Below are positions 5,075 to 11,926 of a DNA stretch of 33,484 bases, piece after piece. The position numbers and the translations under genes are program-made. The DNA is taken from positions 1 through 33,484 of the IMG/VR virus record IMGVR_UViG_3300021420_000094; one strand, written 5' to 3'. The stretch's first letter is position 1; each line of letters starts with the position of its first letter. The stretch comes from a virus. The notes under the pieces are model-generated. The model was not told the DNA's origin. It ran no database searches and saw nothing but the letters and a program-made list of their open reading frames with translations.

Positions 5075-5124
5075 TAGCGAGCTTGCACATGGCTGCTTTA
5101 GCGAGCTTGTAGATGGCCGTTCTA
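5075..5124 (+). repeat. Two 24-base direct repeats, plus a degenerate third
   Basis: Both copies begin TAGCGAGCTTG (5075 and 5099) and agree at 19 of 24 positions (ATGG is shared further on). A weaker third match begins at 5123 (TAACAGGCTTA). The exact 24-base spacing recalls iterons bound by a replication or control protein. Confidence 0.5.
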
Positions 5125-5134
5125 ACAGGCTTAT

Positions 5135-5218
5135 AAACTAGTGTATTATGTTGCTAGAATTCAATATGAATAGCATACTAGTTTTTAATAGCGGCGTTGA
5201 AACGCTTAACGCTATTCA
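5135..5218. repeat. Cluster of inverted repeats over the candidate rightward promoter
   Basis: AAACTAGT (5135-5142) pairs with ACTAGTTT (5177-5184). TGAATAGC (5167-5174) pairs with GCTATTCA (5211-5218). AATAGCG (5187-5193) pairs with CGCTATT (5210-5216), enclosing the small palindrome GCGTTGAAACGC (5194-5205). The last two overlap the -35 box at 5206-5211, as a repressor operator would. Confidence 0.55.
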
Positions 5219-5233
5219 CATCTTCGTTATATT
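5206..5233 (+). promoter_or_regulatory. Candidate rightward promoter before the packaging genes
   Basis: TTAACG at 5206-5211 (four of six -35 matches), a 16-base spacer and TATATT at 5228-5233 (five of six). Transcription would start near 5240, about 46 bases before the first rightward gene. A perfect TATAAT at 5249-5254 has no partner -35 box and is a second possibility. Inverted repeats overlap the -35. Confidence 0.4.
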
Positions 5234-5285
5234 GCTTTAATAAACTAATATAATGCGTTTACTTGCAAATAGGTAGGTTATAAGT

Positions 5286-5600
5286 ATGAGTATAGAATCT
5301 AATCCCCCTACCCCACTTATTACCGCCCATCCTCTGAATAAAGGCGGTAGACCCAAGAATAGCGTTAATTTGCATTCTAAGCAGCCTAGCGGCATAGCTC
5401 AGCGGCTAAGACGCGCCGGTGTTGACTGGGTGGTGGACCTAGCCAACGCTATTAAAGCTAATGACCTAACACGCATTAACATATGGATGAAGCTATTGCC
5501 GTACCTCGTCGTGACACAGGGACACAGGCGTGTGAAGAAATTTAAAGGCAAAGCAAGCAAGGCGGCTATAACGGCCTTGGAAGCAATGGAAGGCAGGTAG
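5286..5600 (+). CDS. Candidate terminase small subunit/DNA-binding protein
   Basis: 104 aa, first gene of the rightward block. The N-terminal 25 residues are disordered and run into N-K-G-G-R-P-K-N-S-V-N, the G-G-R-P-K-x-S-x-N hook common at the start of small terminase subunits and other phage DNA-binding proteins. Next come R-L-R-R-A-G-V-D-W-V-V-D-L-A and a Lys/Arg-rich helix (G-H-R-R-V-K-K-F-K-G-K-A-S-K). The large subunit follows 1.7 kb downstream on the same strand. Ribosome site weak (AGG, eight bases away). Could instead be a transcriptional regulator; the motif alone does not decide. Confidence 0.5.
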   Translation: MSIESNPPTPLITAHPLNKGGRPKNSVNLHSKQPSGIAQRLRRAGVDWVVDLANAIKANDLTRINIWMKLLPYLVVTQGHRRVKKFKGKASKAAITALEAMEGR

Positions 5601-5686
5601 ATTTAAGCATTAACGCAAAGAAACGAGCGACCCCTATACAACGGGAACTTAGCCAGTGTAAGTCTGGTCAATGCACATTTTATACA

Positions 5687-5794
5687 ATGAACGATACAAC
5701 ATTATTGCTAGGCATGATATTAGGTCTTGGCTTAGGCTTTAGCTTAGCGTACGTTGTAATTTATATTTTGATTGATCAAAGAACCGATGATTAA
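5687..5794 (+). CDS. 35-aa single-helix membrane peptide
   Basis: From the ATG at 5687: MNDTTLLLGMILGLGLGFSL, then A-Y-V-V-I-Y-I-L-I-D-Q-R-T-D-D: one membrane helix with a glycine face and a polar tail. The stop overlaps the next gene by eight bases. There is no clear ribosome site, and the same frame is open upstream to 5546 without an ATG, GTG or TTG; an ATT start near 5609 would add residues including Q-C-K-S-G-Q-C. The start is therefore uncertain. Confidence 0.45.
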   Translation: MNDTTLLLGMILGLGLGFSLAYVVIYILIDQRTDD

Positions 5795-6176
5795 TAACCT
5801 TCTAGATTTTTTCTTCTCGTTATGCAATCGGCGGGTAGTGCGCCTCGCTATTGTGCGGCGTTATGCAGACGCGAACGGCTCTTATGTAGGCGAGCTATAC
5901 GCAGAACGCAAGGGAAAGAATTTCACGGGGTATGAGATGATAGGGGCTAGCTTGGACACGCTGCCATTCGATATACAGAATGAGACGGATGTATTCGCCT
6001 TGGATACACGAAATGATTTCCTAAAGCCTATGCCGCCAATGACAATACGTGTGGGAGCATTAAATCCAAAAGACAACGACGATGTGCGTACAACGGTACG
6101 TAAATTGCGTAGAAGAGGAATGATACTCATGATACAGAATGGATTTATTGAGCATGTGTTAGCGAATAAGATATGA
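5787..6176 (+). CDS. 129-aa conserved hypothetical protein
   Basis: From the ATG at 5787 (a TTG at 5772 would add five residues). Residues R-L-A-I-V-R-R-Y-A-D-A-N-G-S-Y-V-G-E-L-Y, then M-I-G-A-S-L-D-T-L-P-F-D, look like a small beta-rich fold found near packaging genes in some phages; I cannot name the family. The C-terminal part is basic (V-R-K-L-R-R-R-G). The TGA overlaps the next ATG. Confidence 0.6.
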   Translation: MINNLLDFFFSLCNRRVVRLAIVRRYADANGSYVGELYAERKGKNFTGYEMIGASLDTLPFDIQNETDVFALDTRNDFLKPMPPMTIRVGALNPKDNDDVRTTVRKLRRRGMILMIQNGFIEHVLANKI

Positions 6177-6385
6177 TAAGACAACGTGAATGTGGACATT
6201 CCTGTGACACCACCACAATTTGGCATAATCGCCATCCCACGAGATGTGCCTATTGCGATTGGCAAGACCCTGTAGAATGCCCTGTCGCGAACGCTAAGGG
6301 GTCTAATTTTAACGATCTCGCTAAAACCGTACTTAGACGCCATCCAAGAAAACAGGCCCCTAGAATCGAAGATAAAGCCCTATGA
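6173..6385 (+). CDS. 70-aa zinc-binding small protein
   Basis: ATGA overlap at both ends. The product begins MIRQRECGHSCDTTTIWHNR and continues with R-C-A-Y-C-D-W and E-C-P-V-A: C, H, CxxC and C residues for one or two metal sites. The basic C-terminus (L-R-R-H-P-R-K-Q) suggests nucleic-acid binding. No family recognised. Confidence 0.6.
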   Translation: MIRQRECGHSCDTTTIWHNRHPTRCAYCDWQDPVECPVANAKGSNFNDLAKTVLRRHPRKQAPRIEDKAL

Positions 6386-6675
6386 GTGATCAAACACGAT
6401 CTAGTGCAAATACAGAGCCTCAGCTGTTGCTAGAATCAGGCCCTATGCTTCTTAGGGATTTCAATCCCAAGGCTATATTGCGCTTTACAGGCCGTAAGTG
6501 CATTAATCTAAGCTGTGGCCGTGAGATAATGGATCATTGGCTCAGGCCACATACTGATCCGAATTTACGTGGTGAATACTGGTGTGAAAGAGAAGGCGGC
6601 TTAGCTAGCATGGGTATAGCAGATGGCGCATGGGACGTGCCCAAGGATATGCAGAATAGTACCGATAGGGTATAA
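6382..6675 (+). CDS. 97-aa hypothetical protein with Cys pair
   Basis: ATGAGTGAT overlaps the previous stop. Middle: R-K-C-I-N-L-S-C-G-R-E-I-M-D-H and E-Y-W-C-E-R-E-G-G, giving three Cys and a His for a possible zinc site. The rest is unrecognised. Last of a tightly overlapping group; a 105-base gap follows. Confidence 0.58.
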   Translation: MSDQTRSSANTEPQLLLESGPMLLRDFNPKAILRFTGRKCINLSCGREIMDHWLRPHTDPNLRGEYWCEREGGLASMGIADGAWDVPKDMQNSTDRV

Positions 6676-6737
6676 ATACTGTTTTGTAGGTGCAAATACT
6701 CACCACACTTAACAATTTTGTAGCAAAGTATACCAAT

Positions 6738-6755
6738 TATACCCTAGAGGGTATA
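6738..6755. promoter_or_regulatory. Palindromic operator-like site in a promoter-like gap
   Basis: TATACCCTAGAGGGTATA: two perfect 8-base arms around AG. It lies in the 105-base gap 6676-6780, just before TATAAAATATAAT and a GGGGGAT ribosome site for the gene at 6781. GGGTATAAA also occurs at 6668-6676, and TTTTGTAG is repeated at 6682 and 6716. No sigma70 -35 box fits, so this may be a site for a phage-encoded regulator or an RNA hairpin. Confidence 0.5.
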
Positions 6756-6780
6756 AAATATAATCGGGGGATATAATAGA

Positions 6781-7125
6781 ATGAGTAATATCGAGAACGT
6801 AAGACCACCGGAAGAAACGGTAACATCGCCAAATCCGGCGCAACCAACGCCAAAGCAGAATCTACAGAATCTTGAAGCTGTACGAGATTTGTTCGCTGCG
6901 GCTCATGACATGATCGCACAGGCGCAGCATCCCGGCCATTTAAGCGCGAAAGTGGATCAGGTGATGCATTTCCTCAAATTCCATTATTCGGACTTTAAAT
7001 CGAGAGCTGAGGGCCTAGCAAAGCAAATAGAGAACGAAGCGAAGGCCGAATTAAGCAAAGTGGACGTTGAAGCAGCTAAAGCGGCTACAAAGGCAGTGTT
7101 AGCTCCTGAGACACCTAAAGCCTAA
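6781..7125 (+). CDS. 114-aa helical protein of unknown function
   Basis: GGGGGAT nine bases before the ATG. Residues 1-28 are Pro/Thr/Asn-rich and disordered. From about 30 the chain is helical (L-E-A-V-R-D-L-F-A-A-A-H-D-M-I-A-Q-A), with a Lys/Ala/Glu coiled-coil end (K-A-E-L-S-K-V-D-V-E-A-A-K-A-A). The position two genes before the large terminase would also suit a small terminase or packaging helper, but no DNA-binding motif is visible. Confidence 0.58.
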   Translation: MSNIENVRPPEETVTSPNPAQPTPKQNLQNLEAVRDLFAAAHDMIAQAQHPGHLSAKVDQVMHFLKFHYSDFKSRAEGLAKQIENEAKAELSKVDVEAAKAATKAVLAPETPKA

Positions 7126-7337
7126 TGGATATATCGGGTAATTATCCTAGATGTGATTGTCACGGATGTACACAGCTAAGGGGAAGAGAAGAACCTCCAC
7201 CGATACAATACCGTTGCGTTTATTGCGGGGCGACAAATCAACAACATTTATGCAGTGGCGATACCATAATTAGTAGTGGTTTATATCCGCCCTGCTATTG
7301 TTTGCTAGGGCAACAATGCCAACTTCATGTCCACTGA
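7125..7337 (+). CDS. 70-aa cysteine-rich protein
   Basis: TAATG overlap with the previous gene and an 11-base overlap with the terminase. Ten Cys in 70 residues: C-D-C-H-G-C, C-V-Y-C-G, C-S-G-D, P-P-C-Y-C, and C-Q-L-H-V-H at the end. Probably two zinc sites. No family recognised; translation is likely coupled with the terminase. Confidence 0.58.
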   Translation: MDISGNYPRCDCHGCTQLRGREEPPPIQYRCVYCGATNQQHLCSGDTIISSGLYPPCYCLLGQQCQLHVH

Positions 7338-8820
7338 TGCTGAGAAGGCAATAGAGGCATCATGGCAAGTAGGTAGGCTATATGTCCACCTCAATCCATC
7401 GCAGCGAAAGATATACGATGCATTTAAAGCCAGTAAAGGCACGAATTCAAAGTTCATTGTTAATTGTAGTAGAAAGATAGGCAAGAGTGTACTAGGGCTA
7501 TTTCTAGGTGTTGAAACCTGTATAGCCAATAAGAATGCACTGGTAGCCTTTATCGCTCCTACAGTAGACGATGTACAAGAATATGTCCGACAATTATATG
7601 ATGTAGTGTTTGCCACCTGTCCTGAGCCTCTAAAGCCAAGACTTGGCAAAACACAAATACGCTTCGGGAATGGGTCTAAGATACTTTTCAGAGGGGTAGG
7701 CAAAGGGGTAGGCTCATCTTATAACAATCTTCGTTCGTTCGCGTTTGACCTGATAATCCTCGATGAGGCAGGTTTCAGTGCGAATCTGGACGAGATAGTA
7801 GACGGGGCTCTGCTATCCACCCTTATCCCGCGTAATGGCAACATGCTTCTGCTATCCACGCCGCCTGTAACCCCAGATCATGCCTTTAAAAGCTATTGTG
7901 ATCAGGCCGAGATGGATGGGGCTTACATGAAGCTCACCATCCGCGACAGCCATTATTCGCTGGAGCGGCAAGAGAAGTTCATCAAAGACTTGGGGGGTCT
8001 TACCTCTCATAAAGTACGCAGAGAGTTCTTCTGCGAGTTTGTTATAGATACAGACTTCCAGCTTTGTCCAGAATGGAAGCCAGAATATGAGCGGGAAATG
8101 CCGAAGGGAGACAACTTCAAACTTTGGTATAAGTATGATGCTTTAGATCAAGGCTGGACTGATAACTCTGTTTGTGGCTTCGCTACGGTAGAGTGGATGC
8201 CTGATTTTGATAGGCGTGGCTATAAATCCGTGCTAGTGCTTCGTGATGAAGTGTGTATGAAGAGCCCAGAGCAAACTACGGACTTACTTGCGGAGCGCAT
8301 CATTGCAAAGGAAAAAGAAGTGTTTGCGGAAGCCGAAATTAAGAAAAGGATTGCGGATAACAATACCCCATCTTTACTTCAGGACTTCAATCTCCGGCAC
8401 CACCTATACTTTTCTCCTGTGGAAAGCAAGACCTATCTAGACGTAATGGTGTCTGATGTTCGTGAATTGGTTAAACAAGGGCGTGTATTTATTAGCCCTA
8501 AATGTGTTCAAACTGTAGGCTGTTTACGTAATGGCGTATGGACAAAGACAAAGGGCGGGGCTAGGGGCAAGGAATTCTCCCGCTCTAAGACATACGGGCA
8601 CTACGATGGCTTTGCTATGTTGATGTATCTTATCCGTAGCATTGATATGACAACAAACCCTCTACCGCCAGAATATAGACACAATATAGAGAATACTTTT
8701 GTTCCCAAACAGCTACTCGAAGGCGACAAAGCTCGGATTCAAGACATTGTTGGAGCTGGTATGGATGAAGCATTGAATCAAACATTCAACTATAAAGATC
8801 ATAACGAAAGCTATGACTAA
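7327..8820 (+). CDS. terL: Terminase large subunit
   Basis: 497 aa, the DNA-packaging motor. ATPase domain: a variant Walker A C-S-R-K-I-G-K-S (47-54), Walker B L-I-I-L-D-E (142-147) and the coupling motif L-L-L-S-T-P-P (174-180). Nuclease domain: D271/D274 in K-Y-D-A-L-D-Q-G-W-T-D-N-S, D344 in I-A-D-N-N, and D427 in G-H-Y-D-G-F-A-M, the acidic cluster of an RNase H-like headful or cos nuclease. Length and motif order are normal for the family. It overlaps the cysteine-rich gene before it by 11 bases and the gene after it by eight. It works with the portal at the capsid vertex. Confidence 0.97.
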   Translation: MSTDAEKAIEASWQVGRLYVHLNPSQRKIYDAFKASKGTNSKFIVNCSRKIGKSVLGLFLGVETCIANKNALVAFIAPTVDDVQEYVRQLYDVVFATCPEPLKPRLGKTQIRFGNGSKILFRGVGKGVGSSYNNLRSFAFDLIILDEAGFSANLDEIVDGALLSTLIPRNGNMLLLSTPPVTPDHAFKSYCDQAEMDGAYMKLTIRDSHYSLERQEKFIKDLGGLTSHKVRREFFCEFVIDTDFQLCPEWKPEYEREMPKGDNFKLWYKYDALDQGWTDNSVCGFATVEWMPDFDRRGYKSVLVLRDEVCMKSPEQTTDLLAERIIAKEKEVFAEAEIKKRIADNNTPSLLQDFNLRHHLYFSPVESKTYLDVMVSDVRELVKQGRVFISPKCVQTVGCLRNGVWTKTKGGARGKEFSRSKTYGHYDGFAMLMYLIRSIDMTTNPLPPEYRHNIENTFVPKQLLEGDKARIQDIVGAGMDEALNQTFNYKDHNESYD

Positions 8821-8974
8821 GCATTGCGAGAATGTAAAGGCAGGATGGGTGCGCGAAGAAGATTTTGCTTCATTTCTTAGGCATGTAAGTACGTGCCAAG
8901 ATTGTCAACGCCGTATCAAAGCTCGATTTATTACAGAATTTAACCAGAGGAGAACGAATGGCGGTCATTGCTAA
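8813..8974 (+). CDS. 53-aa protein with HxxxxCxxC motif
   Basis: ATG at 8813 overlaps the terminase stop by eight bases. The product begins [20 protein letters not shown] and has [13 protein letters not shown] at residues 22-34, a pattern seen in anti-sigma zinc helices and small phage proteins. Its last 17 bases overlap the HNH gene. No strong ribosome site, so coupled translation is likely. Confidence 0.52.
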   Translation: MTKHCENVKAGWVREEDFASFLRHVSTCQDCQRRIKARFITEFNQRRTNGGHC

Positions 8975-9434
8975 ACGAGATTATTGTCGCTATGGCCACG
9001 ACCGCCAAGTGGTTGGTATCACCAAGAGTAGCAACTGTAAAGCCTGTAATGAAGTTTATATGCGGCTCTATAAACAAACCCCAGATTATAAACGTTATAT
9101 TAGTTCTTATAATCGAGAATTTCGCAACTCAGAGTGGTATAAGAACTACCAAAAATCAACAGTTGTAAAAGATATCCAGAAACGATATAGACAGGAGCAT
9201 CCTGAACTAATGCGAATGTGGCATTCCGTATGTAAGAAGAATAGAAAACTACGAATACCAAAGTTCGGACAGGAAGGCATAGGTGACTTTTATAAGAACT
9301 GCCCAACTGGAATGGTCGTAGATCATGTCATACCGCTCCAAGGAAAGCTAGTGTCAGGCCTTCACGTCGTCTGGAATCTTCAATATCTTACGCCCGAGGA
9401 AAATATGAAAAAGGGAAACCGCTATGGCATCTAG
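8958..9434 (+). CDS. Free-standing HNH endonuclease
   Basis: 158 aa. GGAG seven bases before the ATG. An N-terminal Cys/His cluster (C-R-Y-G-H, then C-K-A-C) is typical of phage HNH proteins. The nuclease core is [17 protein letters not shown] at 120-136, with D122-H123 and H136, followed by W-N-L-Q and N149/N154 in E-E-N-M-K-K-G-N-R. Such enzymes cut one specific site and spread by homing, though some assist packaging when next to terminase genes. It overlaps both neighbours (17 and 11 bases), so it is well fitted into the operon. Confidence 0.9.
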   Translation: MAVIAKRDYCRYGHDRQVVGITKSSNCKACNEVYMRLYKQTPDYKRYISSYNREFRNSEWYKNYQKSTVVKDIQKRYRQEHPELMRMWHSVCKKNRKLRIPKFGQEGIGDFYKNCPTGMVVDHVIPLQGKLVSGLHVVWNLQYLTPEENMKKGNRYGI

Positions 9435-11517
9435 TTCGATGAGTAGTACAACATTTCGCGGGCAACCTGATCAGTATTTTGCTACACTTCCAGTAGAAGA
9501 ACTACTACAAGAATGTGAACGCAGAGTGAATGATTACCAAGACTACGCTCTTAGAACCGGAAAACTGACGACATGGCGAACCGGCTGGGAAATGTGGATG
9601 CGATCAGAAATGAAGATAGGGATTCGCTTTGGGGGGGATCGTGGACAGTACAAACTTATCGAATCAAACATTTACCGTTCTATCGTCACAGGTCTGGTCA
9701 GCACAATCGCTAACCAACGTCCTAGCTTCCAACCAGAGGCTATCAATGATGACCATAAGTCGATGTCTCAGGATATCATCTTTGATTCTGTAAGCAACTA
9801 TTATCTTAAAGTGAAGCATATGGAAGATGCTTATAAAACGGCTCTTACATACGGACTAGTTACTGGTGAAGGCTGGATGTTCGAGAAATGGAATGCGGAT
9901 ATTGGTTCGGTTGTAGATGTTGTCTCCGATCCCACCGGCAAGCAAGTCCCCGTTAAAGAAGGGGATTTTCAATATACTATTCTAGGGCCTATGGATGTTA
10001 TCCGCGATTACACTCGCATGGATATTGATAATGACTGGTACATTGTGCGTGAGTATCTTAATAAGTGGGATTTAATTGCGCAACGCCCGGATTTAACGGA
10101 TGAGTTGAAAGGTTATAGCTTACCAACGACTCTCCAGCGGTTCCGATTCGGGCATATTGTAGATGCTCAAACTTCTAATTCTGATTTAATTCCTGTATAT
10201 ACATTTATTCATAGAAAAACTGCTGCTTGTCCAGAGGGACGGATTACTCAGTATGTAGATGCAGATACATGGATACTCGATACGGCTCTTCCGTATGATG
10301 AGATACCGTTATATCCTATGATGCCAGACCAAACTCTTTTCAATAATTTTGGCAGTACGGTTATGACTTCTTTAGTCAAACTCCAATATGCCTACGATAA
10401 AACTTTAAGTGTTATCGTCACCAATCAGCAAGCCTTCGCCATTACTAACATTGTCATCGATGAGTCTACTCAGACTAAACCAGAACAAGTAATCGAAGGT
10501 TTGAATTTCATAAAAACTAATCTAAAGAATGGGGTGCCAGTTGGATTAGAGCTTTGTAAGACTCCAAAGGAAGTATTTGACTTCTTGGAACTGTTAGAGT
10601 CTCAGATGGAGAAGTTATCCGGCCTGCCATCTATCCTGCGCGGCCAGCCGCCTACTGGTGTGGAGTCTGGTACGGCAATGGCTTTTTTACAAGCGCAAGC
10701 ACTTGTTTTCAATAGCCCTATACAGCAAGCGTACATTTCCTTTTTGGAACGATCCGCTACTGGACTATTTAATATGCTAAAGTCATTCGCTAATAGTAAG
10801 CGTATGATTACAATCGCTGGAGCGAGCAAGTCGCCATACATGGGAGAATTCTCTGGTGCTGATCTGTCAAATATATCTCGTGTTATTGTATCTGCGGGTA
10901 ATCCAGCCACGCGCTCAGAAGCAGGAAAACTCCAAATCGCGCAAGACCTTATGGCTAAAGGATTAATAAAAGACACAAATCAGTATTTTGAAGTGTTGAC
11001 CACTGGACAGATTGATCCAATGGTAGAAGGGCCGGAAGCCGAAAATATGCTGATTGTCAAAGAAAATGAACAACTTAGGCGCGGAATTCCTCAAGTGGCC
11101 GCACCGTGGGATAATCATGCTAATCATATAACACAACATTTTGTTACTATGATGAATCCCGAGATTCGACAAAAACAAAATGATCCTATTTTTATCGCAG
11201 TAACACAGCATGTCATGTCCCACGCTGGATTTTTATTTCCGGGTATCACCACTTTAACTGATCCACGTCTTATGGCATTAATGGGCAATAATGTGCAGGG
11301 GCCACCTCCCCCGCCTCAACCAGAACAACCTACACCGGGTGCAGTACCTAATCCGATGCCAGCCGGATCGGCACCAGTGATGAATAATACACCACCTTTG
11401 TTGCAAGCAGCGGGACATATAAAGCCGCCCCATGGGCCGATTTTGCCACGAGCTACACCAACACCAGTCGTTAATGCAGCAGCCCAGATGGGAAATGCTG
11501 CTCTACCGAAAAAATAA
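9424..11517 (+). CDS. Portal protein
   Basis: 697 aa, the dodecameric ring at the packaging vertex. Recognised by its place directly after the terminase, its size, and internal patterns: a helical stem region near residues 115-155 ([17 protein letters not shown]), [10 protein letters not shown] near 399, then [12 protein letters not shown]. From about residue 627 the C-terminus is a Pro/Gln/Ala-rich flexible tail (P-P-P-P-P-Q-P). Length agrees with P22-type rather than lambda-type portals. AGGG lies nine bases before the ATG, inside the HNH gene. Confidence 0.93.
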   Translation: MASSSMSSTTFRGQPDQYFATLPVEELLQECERRVNDYQDYALRTGKLTTWRTGWEMWMRSEMKIGIRFGGDRGQYKLIESNIYRSIVTGLVSTIANQRPSFQPEAINDDHKSMSQDIIFDSVSNYYLKVKHMEDAYKTALTYGLVTGEGWMFEKWNADIGSVVDVVSDPTGKQVPVKEGDFQYTILGPMDVIRDYTRMDIDNDWYIVREYLNKWDLIAQRPDLTDELKGYSLPTTLQRFRFGHIVDAQTSNSDLIPVYTFIHRKTAACPEGRITQYVDADTWILDTALPYDEIPLYPMMPDQTLFNNFGSTVMTSLVKLQYAYDKTLSVIVTNQQAFAITNIVIDESTQTKPEQVIEGLNFIKTNLKNGVPVGLELCKTPKEVFDFLELLESQMEKLSGLPSILRGQPPTGVESGTAMAFLQAQALVFNSPIQQAYISFLERSATGLFNMLKSFANSKRMITIAGASKSPYMGEFSGADLSNISRVIVSAGNPATRSEAGKLQIAQDLMAKGLIKDTNQYFEVLTTGQIDPMVEGPEAENMLIVKENEQLRRGIPQVAAPWDNHANHITQHFVTMMNPEIRQKQNDPIFIAVTQHVMSHAGFLFPGITTLTDPRLMALMGNNVQGPPPPPQPEQPTPGAVPNPMPAGSAPVMNNTPPLLQAAGHIKPPHGPILPRATPTPVVNAAAQMGNAALPKK

Positions 11518-11533
11518 TTGAGGAGCTAAAAAT

Positions 11534-11914
11534 ATGAGTTTAATAGCCGTTAATCAAGCCGTAATAAATTTCACAAATCAGACAACTACTTCTGGTGTTA
11601 TTTTAGACTTGAGCACTATTGATCTTATTTCTATTTCTGGAACATACGTTCCTGTGAGTAGTGGTACTGGTACTCTAGCGGTTTATGAATCAGTGGATGG
11701 TGTTAATTATGTAGCCGTCACTGGACTCACGGTAGCAATCAGTATGAGTGGTACGACCATTTGGCATATCAATCCGATCTTCAGCCGCTACTATAAGATT
11801 CTGTATACCGCGACAAGTAATGGTATGAATCTTACAGTTACCATCAACGCACGAAACAATGCCGATTACGATGATGTTACTATTCTTCCGCCGCCAGTTA
11901 TTGTAGCTTCCTAA
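11534..11914 (+). CDS. Small beta-sandwich virion protein
   Basis: 126 aa with GAGGAG nine bases upstream. Ser/Thr-rich, almost all strands. Y-E-S-V-D-G-V-N-Y-V-A-V and S-R-Y-Y-K-I-L-Y-T mark a sandwich domain found in phage head or fibre proteins. The S-x-D-G-x-N motif recurs in the products at 16021 and 16562, so these are probably paralogues. First gene of the cassette between portal and scaffold; decoration or fibre-attachment role inferred. Confidence 0.7.
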   Translation: MSLIAVNQAVINFTNQTTTSGVILDLSTIDLISISGTYVPVSSGTGTLAVYESVDGVNYVAVTGLTVAISMSGTTIWHINPIFSRYYKILYTATSNGMNLTVTINARNNADYDDVTILPPPVIVAS

Positions 11915-11926
11915 TAGGAAATATAC

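Larger units (their letters stand above)
4740..5285. other. Divergent control region, candidate origin
   Basis: About 545 bases with no convincing gene, between the leftward early block and the rightward block. It holds the leftward promoter, a hairpin (4970-4988), 24-base direct repeats (5075-5124), several inverted repeats (5135-5218) and candidate rightward promoters (4844-4872, 5206-5233). The combination of divergent transcription, iteron-like repeats and palindromes is typical of phage control regions and replication origins. No replication protein gene lies in the window, so an origin is only a possibility. Confidence 0.5.

Noticed and set aside
5055-5083. TTGACG as a -35 box
   Set aside because: No acceptable -10 box 15-19 bases downstream.
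5075-5124. Direct repeats as a CRISPR array
   Set aside because: Units are adjacent with no spacers and differ at 5 of 24 positions.
5043-5141. 32-codon plus-strand frame across the 24-base repeats
   Set aside because: No ribosome site; the repeats (24 = 8 codons) make the frame look regular, but nothing else supports coding.
5882-6343. 153-codon minus-strand frame
   Set aside because: Covers two plus-strand genes joined by an ATGA overlap; no ribosome site and no recognisable motif.
7373-7490. Terminase inactive because Walker A has Cys in place of the first Gly
   Set aside because: Large terminases often have variant Walker A loops; the rest of the motif (G-K-S), Walker B and nuclease residues are intact.
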